From positions 1,861,217 through 1,925,216 of the forward strand of contig KL647304.1 in the NCBI GenBank assembly GCA_000727475.1: a stretch of DNA of 64,000 bases, in the 5' to 3' direction. The translations under genes and the position numbers were made by a program. The notes beneath the pieces are model-generated. The model saw nothing but the letters and a program-made list of their open reading frames with translations, made no database searches and was not told where the DNA came from. This stretch comes from Sarcocystis neurona. Taxonomy: Eukaryota > Apicomplexa > Conoidasida > Eucoccidiorida > Sarcocystidae. Of this stretch, positions 37,701 through 49,700 are shown in pieces. Positions within the stretch are counted from its first letter, which is position 1. Each line of letters begins with the position of its first letter.

Positions 37701-40700
37701 CTTGCATGTTTCTCTGTTCAGAACACTTATTACATAACCACACATATATACGTATATGCATGCAGTTATATTCGTATAGAGACCGACGACACGACGCGTA
37801 TACGCAGTTCCACACGTCCACGCACGCATGTGATCAGAGGCGTATGCAGTGTGCATGGGAGACACATTCCTCTCCCGTGTGTAAACACATATATTTCCAT
37901 CCAAAGGCATAGAAGCCCCAGTGCCCGCCGCATGCAATACCCGGGAAATCCCCTACGCATGCAGACGCGAAGTTCCTCTGCGTCTCCTCCTCCGCGCCTC
38001 TTCGCGCAGTGCGACGTTGCTGCCCATGCAGCAGCACATCATCGTTACGAAGACAGCCGGCAGCAACTACGAAAGAAACCCCACGCGGACAGACGAAGAG
38101 ACGGGGACACACACACACACACACACGTGGCCAAGTTCGACGCAAGCAGCGGGGAGAAGAGACAGCAGTCAGGCGCCCGGACACACACGGGCAGGCATTC
38201 TCGGTGAGAGGAAATGTTCGCTCGAGAATTAAGAAAACGCCGGAGTGTATAACCGGAAGCAGCGGGCCCAAAAAACACACGCAAACACAAACGCACACAG
38301 ATATGCATCCCCGTTATTCAACCTCCACCACGTACTCCCTCTCCACGACACTTCATGTGTATATACATATATGTATGTATAGGGTGTGTCCTCCTACGTA
38401 TACACTTGTTTTCTATGTCTACCCGTGGCTCTGCCAACCTATACGCTATACCCCTCTCCACCTATCTTTACACACACACATATACGCCAGTATGTGTAAA
38501 CTTCTACGCATGCATTTCTTGTGCGCTTGTCTGTGGATCAGTTTCCGGCGTCTACAGACGCGTAAGGGAAGACAAACAGCAGAGAGCTGAGAAAAGCAGC
38601 AATATGTACGTACCCCATTCTCGTCAAACTGTATGTACACCGACGCACGTAGATTATATACATATACGTGAAAGGTTCACCATTGTATCTTTGCGCGCGC
38701 AAGTAAAATACCTATCCAGTACGCGCGGTCCTCTGTTAAAGACAAATACATTTGCATGTACGTATGAGAACAGGTCGCCGCAGTACTATGCATATATACA
38801 TATGTATATACACACGTCTATATCTGCGCGGTGCTCGTGCGGTTCTGTGCTAGAGAATAAATATAGACCTACACATCTGATAAAAACCGCCGCAATCCCA
38901 TCCACATATATATACTACTGCGTCGCTTGTGATATACACTCGGTCCTCTCGTACAAAAAAATATACCTGCATGCACCGCCGCAGTTCTACGAATACATAT
39001 ATATACTGCGTTGCTCGTGCGGGACAGAGACACACACGTTTAATATGTTTCTGCAGAAGTATGTGCACCTGTGCAGAAGTGCGCCTCCCCACGCACAGAA
39101 GCATACACGCGCATATATTTGTGTGTATATATACAAATAAGCTGGATGGACGCAGAAGCGCGCATGCAGGCAAAAATGAGCAATATTCTTTGTTCCTCCT
39201 TGAAAAAAGGGCGAGAAGACTCACCTCGGGGTCTGTTGTTCTGGCGATCGAACATGGCGTTCGCCGACTGAATCTCCCCGTAATGGCGGAAATACGTGCG
39301 CAGCGTCTCTGCGCGTCGAAGCAGCCGCCCCCCCCCGGCCGGCAGACACACATCCACACACACCCACACACATGTTACCTTTTCAGCTGCGTTGTCTGCG
39401 GGAAGTAAGCGACTTTGCAGGAAGACACAATGCATGCGGACGGCCAGACGTGAGTGGGGCAGCAGTTCCACTCACGAATCAACAGAAAGCCACAGGGAAA
39501 AAATTGCCAGGGCACATTCACATACGGGGAGCCGGAGAGAACTCCTGCGCTGATAGAAAACAGCAGGAAAACATGCATACACATCCGTACTTACGTATAT
39601 ACCTACGGAGAGAGACGGACTGATGAGACACAGCAAGAGGGGACACTACCGACACAGAAACTCAAGCGGAAAACAAACACACATACAAAGACAGGAACAC
39701 GTTCCTGACACAGGAATTCAAGCGGAAAACAAATCTACACATATATATGCACCGTACACAATACAGTGAAACAGAGAAACGGAAGTAGGCGACACGACGC
39801 CGGAAGGCGTCTGCGAAGCGGAGCAGTGACCCTACGAGGCACCCGCATGCAAATACGCAGAAGACGACGACACACCCCCCACCCCTGACGACGGCAGCAA
39901 GTGAAATACCGATAGACGGAGACAGCAAAGAGAGGGGGATGCGCGCGCAGGAGTGACATACGCACACTCTTGCAGGAAAGTCGGTCGCCAAATCAACATG
40001 CTCGCGTCTGGGCAGGACTGGTCTGGGCAGTCGAGCATTCGCACGGTCGTATTTGGGCGTGCATGCACGTAAAAATAGAATGCTCGGAGCGACGGACATT
40101 CAACAACAACGGGTGCTGTGCGGTTGGCTGCAAGTACGCAGATGTTTCTGTATCGCGCAGATGTGCCCCACTCTACAAAGAAATGTAAATCGATACTGCT
40201 ATATTTACAAGCCTACAAAAGGCGTGCAGACACATACATATATATATATATTCACATACTGTATAGATGAACATACGCACACTCACAAACAGATACAAGA
40301 CGACTACATAGAGGTGTCTATCGCATATTTCCACATATATATATGCATGTGTGTACGTGTATACATAAATACATGTACACAAAGACACGTGTATATATAC
40401 ATGTACGGACGGTTTTGATGAGATGTTCAACGGAACGTCCCGACACACATATATATACATGAAGACTAACAGACTTACAAAACACATATATGTGTAACTA
40501 CACGGATACGCACACACACACAAATGTGTGTAGATAAAATACACATCGAAGGAGACGATAGGCGGAGATACATCTGTGGAAGAGAGTGACTCACCGTCAG
40601 TTACATCGTCGCTGATACCACCGACAAAAAGTCTTCCGGCTTCGCGATCGCTTGAAGACCCGCCTTGGTCCCGCGCTTCTTCGCGAGGAATGGCCCTTCG

Positions 40701-43700
40701 CACTTCCACCTGCGGCACGACGCGCAGAAAAAGACGAAGAGGACAAAATTTTCTCCACGATCGTCTGCGCTTCCTCTCTGTCTCACCCGGCAAGGGGGCT
40801 GCAGCACGACAGGCCGGCCGGTCAAAGCAAACAGGTGCAGCAGCAGCAGCACCACCGCAGCAGGCCACGAACTGCAGTCGTCGCCTGCCGGGTCTGTGTG
40901 GCAGCCGCGCAGGTGGGACGCTTATATCGACGCTAGTTCGGAAGAGACACGCCCCCCCGCCGCAGCAGCACCTGCAGTTGTCCTCGAGTCAGGCAGCAAC
41001 TGCAAGAAAAGCGAGCTACGGTCCGGCAGTCATCAGCAGCACGTGTCGTGCACCACTTCGGTGCCGGGTGCTACCGGATTGCAAGGCGGCACGCGAAGAC
41101 CCACGTTATTTCTCTTTAAAAGAGTGCAGCAACAGTCCCTCGTCCCCCTACAGCTGCTGTCAGAAAGCTGGTGCGTGGCCAGTCAAGGAAACGCTAAGGT
41201 AATCATCCGTACTGCTCCACATACACCTACACGTATCTGCGCACACGAACAACCGTCGCTGCATAGACGCACCGATACGCGGCCGCAGCACCAGCTGCGT
41301 GACATATACACGGCGGGAACTTCACATATATATATATACACAGACACACCCGCAAGCATATACACATACATTTACACATATATATATACATACATGTATA
41401 CATACGTACACACATCCATACGTACGTGCACCGCGCAGCGAGGACTCATCTAAACTCCGTGCATGCAACAGCTCTTGGTGTGTGTCACGACACATATACA
41501 AACAAATTATTATACGGAGAGGTCCATCGCAGATCAAGCGCTGGCAGTGGTAGACGTACCACAGGCAAATGATACACAGACAAGTGGACAGGTGGCTACA
41601 TACGTAGACAGTGAGACAGGTAAATAAGTAGCTGACTGCACCCTGTAGAGTCGCCTTGTGTAGAGACAGGACGCCCGGAAAGGCACCGCATGCACTTCTG
41701 CAAAGAAGGCGTCGACACATATCCACACACACACATATACACATGTTCGTGTGAGAGAGAAGCAGCCGGACCTCTGTCTGCATGTGACAGCTGCTGCTGT
41801 GGACACAACGGCAGTTGCTGTCACATGCAGTAGCCGGAGACGCAACCCTCGTGGGCAGCAGCAGCAGCACACCTTATCAACAGCAACAGCCGGCGCGACC
41901 CAGGAGCCTGCGTCAGACGCTTAACCCGTCACACACGTATCTGTATATCATGTACGTGTGTATATACAGGAGCTGTCACTCCGCAAGGAAATATACAAGT
42001 CGACTGTTTCTTACTCACGCGCACAGACCTACGAGCCACAGGAACACACATGGTACGCATGCAGATGTGTGTATTTGTAGGCAGCATGAGATAAGCACAC
42101 AGAGAAACGCGCAGGTTCTCACGCACAGGCACACATGCACACGTATGTAAAGGCTATTCCTACCTACGCAGGAATCCACCAAGGGAGAAAAAGGGCATGC
42201 GGTCGGGAACGTGGACACGCATGCGTATACACAGAGACAGACGCGTGTGTTTCTTCATCTGCAACGGTGATATATATATATATATATCCGACAGGTACTG
42301 AGGACTACACAGTTAGGTGAGAAAGGCGTTGCGCCCCCCCCCATCCCCCCCCCTACCAAAAGACCACTTCGCCAGCAGCCTTTTTTGCGCCACAGCAGCA
42401 ACAGCACATCGACAGTGCGCATGTTGCAGTGCAGCAGTCAACTGCTGCAGCGCTGCCGGAGCAGCGGCCGCAGCTCGAGTGACTACTTTAACAGCGACTG
42501 GCTTTCAGTAGAGAATGTGAGCCAGCGCCGCACCAGCAAGAGCGTCAGAGGCGGCACTGCAGCAGCGGCGGCAAAATTCGCAGGAAAACTCGCTCGGTCC
42601 CTGCAGTAGCAAACCACCACCAAGTGGCACCACCGCCATGGTGGCACGTGGCTGTGCCACAACACGACTGCAGACTACACCACAACGCTTCTCTTCTTTG
42701 CGCGTTCCACGTGCTGCTGCTGCTGCTGCAGCGCTGCTGCCTCCACAGTTCTGCTATTATTGTCACCACTGAGCAGCCCCTTTCACTACTGAAATCCTGC
42801 CCCACTCCGTTCCACTGCTGCGGCTCCTGCCCTGCTGCTGCTCTGCCCTGCTCCTGCTGTCGTTGCTGACGCTCCTGCTCCATCTGCTGTTCTCCTACTA
42901 CGATTCTACTAATCGAACACCGCTTCCCGGTCTCTGCCTCTTCCACTGCCCCTGCGAAGTGCGCGTTCTCGCTGCAGACAAAGCAGCACGACTGACGTGG
43001 GCCACTACCTCTGCAGCTGCGCGGCTGCCGCGTGACTCACTAGCAGCTGCTGCTCCAACAGGACGGGCAGCAGCACCTCGTTCCTTGGCCCGCGAGCGGC
43101 CAACACCGCACCCATCAGCAGCAGACATGCGGAAGATCCCGCCAAAGCAGGTGCCCTTTTCTGTATACATACAAGCTTACACTTCAGTGTCACCGCGTGT
43201 CTACACACATTCAGATAGTCGACGAACACATTCGCTGAAGAAATACTGGGAAGCGCAGAGATTCCCGCGAATAACCTGAGAAAACTGCGTTGAAACTGGT
43301 GATGCTGCTGTCACTGCAGCTGCTGCTCCTTCGCTCTCGCTAGCGCTGCTAAGCCAAGAATTTGACTCTGCTGTCGCTGTCACCGAAGCAGCCATCGTCT
43401 AGAACGCTGTTGCTGCACGTCTCAGAGTGAAGAGAAGCAGTGTACTGCAGCAGCACCCGCTTCCTGCGACTCTCGCCATATCCATACGAGACTTGCCGGA
43501 GAGCTCCCCCCCCCCATGCGAATTTTCGACAACACTGCTGCATGCACGTACGACGTGGCGCTGCTGCTGCGCGAAACATGCTGCTGCAGACAGATACCGC
43601 TGCTGCTGTACTGCAACGCGGCTGCTGCTCTTTTTTTTTTCTAATGACTCGCCGCTGTATACACTGCTGCTGCTCCTGTTGCTGCGGTTCTTGCTGTCGC

Positions 43701-46700
43701 CGTCCTTCCTTCGATGCTGCGGCTGGCGCTGCCGACACCGCAGCAGCTGCTGTCGCAACTCCCCGTTGCTGCTGTACCAGCAACTGTTGCAGCCCCTTCC
43801 CCACTGCGGAGGCGCAGCCAACGCTGCTCCCACTATACAAAGTACCGCCTCCGCGCAGCTGTCGCTGCTCTTCCTGCTCTGTAGTCTACAAGCGCACCGA
43901 ACAACCTGCTGTTCCTCTGCTGCAGCAGATGCTGCCGCTGAAGATAAAGAAGAAAAGTACACGCGGCACGTCCTGGCCATACCGCACAAGACGCTGCTGC
44001 TGCAGCAACACATCAGAGTCTGACCAGTACTGATCCTTCGCTATTGCTGTCGCCGCTGCTGTGAAAAAACACACTACTACTGTTGCTGCTGCTACTGCTG
44101 CTGTTGCACAAGACGCGACACGTGCTGTCTCAGCTTAGAAATCACACAGCTGCTGAAGCACACGTGCTGCTGCTGTGGCTGCATGGTTGTTGCTGCTGTT
44201 ACAGCCCACTTGCAGATCTTGCAGTGTGCGACCGGTCAGCATGAGGATCTGGTGCCGATGCTTCAGGACACCGGAACTGGCTGGTTCTGCTGCCGTAGAA
44301 AGGCAATGTGTGTTTGCCCACTTCTGCAGCCATCGGCGCCCCGAAGGCACAACAGCAACAGCCGCTAAGACAATTCAACTGTCGCTGCTGGAGGAGAAGA
44401 CCACTTCCCAGTTGCCTGCGGCCACTTGTTCGTTTCCTCTCTTCGCTACCGCCCACTGAGCTGCCCGTGTTGCTGCCGCTGTTGCTGCTGCTGTTACTGC
44501 TTCTCCTCCACGCCGCCTCGCTGCTACTGCTGTTGCTCTAGCTTCGCTCCCACCCCGCCGTGCTGCTGCTGCTGGTGCTGTAGCTTCTCCCCCACCCCGC
44601 CGCGCTGCTGCTGCTGTTGTTGCAGCTGTTCCTACCCCGTCGCGCTGCTGCTGTGGTCGCCACGGCTTCTCCTCCACCCGCAGCGCTACTGCAGTTGTCA
44701 TCGCTGCTGTCGTGCCCCACTCTGCGTTGCCGCTGCTGCTTCGGCGACGCACGAACATAGCAGTTCGACTCGCTGCTGCAGCAGCAGATGCGTGTAAGAG
44801 GCCCATACACAGGCGTCCGTAAGAACGTACTGATACGTGCTAGTACAGAAAAATCTTTAAACACGCACATCTACAGCTCCGTATACACACGTGGCGTACT
44901 ACGACGCTGGTAGCAGTAGCTGGTGGCTACCTTCAACAAGCGGCAACGCAGCAGCAAGAAGCACCAATCGGCGTGGACCCAGCAAAGCACCGGCACGTCT
45001 GTGCAGCCCTCCCGCAACAACGGCACGTATACTACTGACACACACGAGGGCCCCGGCTGGAGCAGCTCTGCGAGCAGCTCAGCAGCACGGCCCCTGCCAC
45101 AGCAGCAGCAGGCCGGCGGTGTGACGCTGGAACAGAGATGGCATGCTAACAGAGACACGCGAGGCGAGGCTGTGGGGCTCGAGTAGCAGCACCGCCAAAC
45201 GTAGGCTCCCGCTGCCGTACACGGTGACACGGGAGGGACAGCAGTAGCAGCCCACGGAAGCAGGTACTGCGGCAGCACACACTGGGCAGTTGCAGGCATC
45301 TCCCGCAGCAGCAGGCATCTCCCGCAGCAGCAGCACCAGAAGTAAACCCGTAGTCCCCTGCTTCAGTCGCAGTCGACGTTGCCCACTGCGTCGCCTTGTT
45401 GTACGTCGTGCGCGCAAGCACCAGCCGCACGGCCCAGCGCGTACAGGCATCAGCTTAACTTTCTTCTTATCTTGTGGCAGCAGCAACCAACCTCTACGAA
45501 CAGAAGTGCTGCAGCGCGGACTGCTGCTGCTGCGGAAGACGACTGCAGCTGCTGCGGAAGACGACTGCAGCTGCTGCTGCAGTTGAAAAAGAGTACGCGT
45601 GCTGCTGCTGCTGCTTCTCCGATGTTTCTGCTGTTACGGTTTTTGACCCCTCTGCAGTCAGTTTCACCCTGCTGCACGGCTCGAGACATCGGACTGCCCG
45701 GCAGCTGCCGATCACCGGCGCTGTTGCCACGCATGCACACCAGTCCGCTGTGTGTGTCCCCCCACTAGATGCGCTGCTGCGCAGCCCTCCCCGTGCCCCT
45801 CCGCCTCTCCTCGCACTGGGTGTTGTGCCCGACGGCTGCTGCTGCTGGTGCTCCTGCTTCACCTGCTGTCTGTCTGCATGACGTCCACGCGCTCTCTGGT
45901 CTTCTCGCTGCTGCTAGCTGCTGCTGCTGCTGACTGCTACAGAAAATGCCTGGATGCTCTACCAGTGCCGTGCGGCGGTGGAGAACCTTCCGCCTTGACC
46001 CTTCCTGCGCTCCTACTGACCGCGCGCACTTCCTACAACGCAGCTGCGCGGCCTACCTGCAGCAGGCAGCCGTGCGGAAAATGGTGCCGATTAACCAGCC
46101 ACTACTGCCCAACGTGCGATACTAGCAGCTGCAACGACCGCTCCAGCAGCCACCTCGCGGCACTTCTTGGCAAGGCTCTACTCTGCGGCGCCAGCTCGTG
46201 GCGCCGTCTCGGAAGGTAACCCTCGGGTGGCAGCGGGACTTGCTGGAGCTACGCCTACTAATCCTCCGGCAGCATCTATGAAGCCACGTGTGCAGCAGCA
46301 GCGACGACACAGCAACTACTCACGCAGCACCTGGAACGAACCACCCAGCGGCTGGGGCGAGTCGAGGAGCGATCGTCACTAGACACTAGAGTGACAGAGA
46401 GCACTGCGCTAGGAAGCCAAGTGTGCAGCTTGCCACTCCCTGCATGATCTCGCAACTACAAACAGCAACCCGCCGACGCGCGCGGTCTGCGCACGACAGC
46501 TATCCGCAAGCCGAAGCAACCGACTAAGTGGCCAGAGAGGGGCAGCGCCCCACCACGCAACAATGAAGCTCGCTAACGACGTTGTTCTCGCCAGGGCAGT
46601 AGCCAGCATCTCAAAAAAAAATATCGCCGCGTGCCTCTACAGTTCGCAGCGATCCCATTACAACAAGCCAACAGGGTGCGGCACTACCTCCGTGGAGGAT

Positions 46701-49700
46701 CTCAGTAGCAAGCTACTCCGCATGCCTGTGAGAGAGCTTCAGCTGCCCGCCCCTGCGCAGCAGCGCTATGCAGGGGGTCGGTCAGTTCTTACCTCTTCAG
46801 TCTTCTCCTCTATCACCCGACAAACGCACTGCCCAACATGAGCTCGCGGGTCCCACTAGCAGCTAACGCAGCAAAGGTAGTAGCAGCTAGAGCAGCAATA
46901 GCTGAGGCAAAGCGGCGGCGGCACCACCAGCGCAGAGGCGAGCAGCTAGGCTACAGCTGAGAGCAGCGGAATCAGACTGGATCGCAGCGGCTACCAGAGC
47001 AGCAGCACCGAAGCACCAGCTGGCATGGCGTACGCAGCAGCTAAGCACAGGCGACGAAGACGCACTACTGGTGGTGCATGCACTTACCGGCCCCGCTGCC
47101 GCACGCCAGAGCACCAGCACAGTCACAGAAGAAGTCCCTATCCAACCTAGTACTCAAAAAGAGCGCTTGTCGCAGCACCCTGTACTTCTCTGCCACTGTC
47201 TCACTTTTCAAGAACGCCACAGCCTGCTCCCGCCCGCACACAGCCGAACATGCTGCTACAAAAGAGAAGAATGATCGTAACCTATACCCAGCGGCTGCAG
47301 ATCTGGCTCCACTCTGGTGCCCCTAAAATCACAGCAGCTACTTCACTCGTGGAGCAACCTCTCAGGTGCCTCAACGCGCAGCATGACGCACACCAGTTTG
47401 CACACCCCACCACGGTCTCGTAAAACCACCACTATGAGTAGTACACAACGCGGTGGCTCCCAGGCACAAACACTACACGTCACAGGTGTATACACACACC
47501 ACACCGCAGCTCACGTAGACATCCATCAGAGTGCATACCTACATACACGCCACTGAGCTCGAATGTACATACCACAGCTCAGGTGTAGATACACCCCAAC
47601 TCAGGTGTACATACACCCTAACTCAGGTGTACATACACCAAATGTCAGGCGTACACACACCCAAGGTCAGGTGTATAGACACCCAAGCTCAGCGGTACGT
47701 ACGCCCAGGTTCAGGTGTACACGCACCCAAGCTCAGGTGTACATACACCCCAGCTCAGGTGTACATACACTCCAGCTCAGGTGTACACACACCACCGCTG
47801 CGACATACACCATGTGATGAGTGTAGATTCTCGCATGCACAGAAAGACACGAATGAATCTAGGCAAGGTCACGAGGTGTCTACCCGTACTCTGCATCCGC
47901 GGCGTGGCTCAAAAACCGGACACACCTTTTGCGGGCTGCAGCCGCCCTCTGCTAATGCTCTCTCCTGACGCTGCTGCTGCCGCTACCGTTATTTTTCGTT
48001 CCTTCTGTGCTCCTCTCGCCTTCTGCTGTTCTTCTTCTGCCTTGTGGCAGCCGCTACCTTTCTTCTTGCTCCTCCTCCTCCTCTGCGCCTGTTGTGTTGC
48101 TTCGGTGTCCACAGCTACGGGTCACAGAGACACAGAGGAGAAAGAGAAGGGGCGGCAGCTACTTCTGCTGCTGCTACTGACACCTCGTACCTGAGTGCCG
48201 TCGACGGTGTGGCGCACATCAGCGACGCGTGCCACCGGCTCAACGTTGGTAAACGTAATAAATCCGAAGCCTCTGCTGCGTCCCGTTAACTTGTCAAACA
48301 AAACCTCGCTGTCCTCCACTTCTCCATATTGCTGGAAATACGTGCGGAGGCTGTCGGCTGAGTGCACAGGACAGAAAGATCCGCATGCACGTACGCTCAG
48401 TGCGAACTCTGTACGTCCACAACAGCCTGGGCATGCCCCTACGCACACCCCTGCTGCCCGCGAAGCAGCGAGCGACTTGCTGCCGTTGTTTTCGAACGAC
48501 GTTTCAGAAGCTTCTCTAAAGTGTCGCTGCGCATCACTAGACGGGCAAAACAGGCATGCTGCTAACACACATACACACGCACGGCGTGCCTGCGCGTGTA
48601 TGTATATTCTGTTCGAGACGAGTCTCTGCACGTAGGCACGTCTAAATACAGACGCGCCCCCTCTGCATCTGCACATCGCACCTTCACCACGTGCAGTCAC
48701 CTCCACATTTTCACACTGCCGCATGCTACACACAGTGCTCGACACACGGACAGCGACATCTTTTCAACGTGCGTTCGTTAAAACGAAGCCGAAGAACAAC
48801 ACGGGAGCAGCCAACACAGACTCTCCGCAGGCACGTTCCCACCTGCGAAAGCCGGCGATTCGTCCCGTTTCTGACCCCCCGCTTCTCACTTGCCTATATC
48901 GCGCGCTACACACGTGTGGGGGAAAAGGAACATATACAGGTCAGCTCAGACGACAGGCTCTTGCGGTGGACACAACAAACAGTCATCTACACACAGACAC
49001 ACACGTCCCCCTACATTTTGATGGAGGTCGACGTCTGCGGCCACGTGAACTGGCGCGGGACGCCCACACGGCGTTGTCGCTTCCTAAAGCGATACTCACA
49101 CATACCTGGAGCCGTCTGCCCCACACACTGAAGCTAAGTATCAACCGAAGAGAAAAATGTCACGTTTCCATCCAGACGGACGGCAAGCGCGCCTGAACGG
49201 ACAACCGTGTGTACAAAAGATATCTGAGGTGCACCAATTTCCACACAGAAGGACGGACGAGGCAAAACTGGCACATACGCACACACGCACACAGAAACAT
49301 ATGGACGCACGCATGTCCAGGCACCGCCCGACGCAGTCGGTGGTGGCGAGCTCGCACTGCAGTCGTTGAGCTACGTGTTGTCTACCCAGCACATGTATAC
49401 AAGTGGGCATGCACACTATATACACACATCCACATATGTTCATATATATGGTGCATTCGCGGACTGGCTGCTTTCTACATAGCCGTACACGGGCACAGCT
49501 GCATGTGTCTGTGTGCGTGCGCACATCTTCCACGCACCCAGGTGCGTCTCTATATGAAGCATTCGTATATGGGTTACCTTTTATATAGCAGTATGCGTAT
49601 CCGTGCAGATACGGATTTGTGTACGGCTTATTTTGTAGATATCATTCCGAAGGGACGTCTGTTCTAGCGTCACCACCTGAGAGTCACCCGCGTATGTGTG

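Larger units (their letters stand above)
40710..48190 (-). other. RRM gene intron 2, 7.5 kb, repeat-rich
   Basis: Starts GTACGA and ends GCCGCAG. It is the largest intron: AC/TA microsatellites at 41.2-42.3 kb, poly-C tracts near 42,333-42,352 and 43,508-43,520, dense GCA/CTG triplets at 42.4-46.4 kb, coding-like plus-strand frames at 46.5-47.3 kb, and a 22-bp minisatellite at 47.56-47.80 kb. Many long open frames in the triplet zone are repeat shadows. Confidence 0.8.

Noticed and set aside
45752..46219. Plus-strand ORF with a signal-peptide-like start (MTSTRSLVFSLLLAAAAA)
   Set aside because: The hydrophobic run comes from CTG repeats, and all three plus frames look similarly protein-like here, so composition cannot be trusted; it lies in intron 2 of the RRM gene.
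47556..47797. CRISPR-like array
   Set aside because: Units abut with no unique spacers, the register is 22 bp, and the context is a eukaryotic intron; it is a minisatellite.
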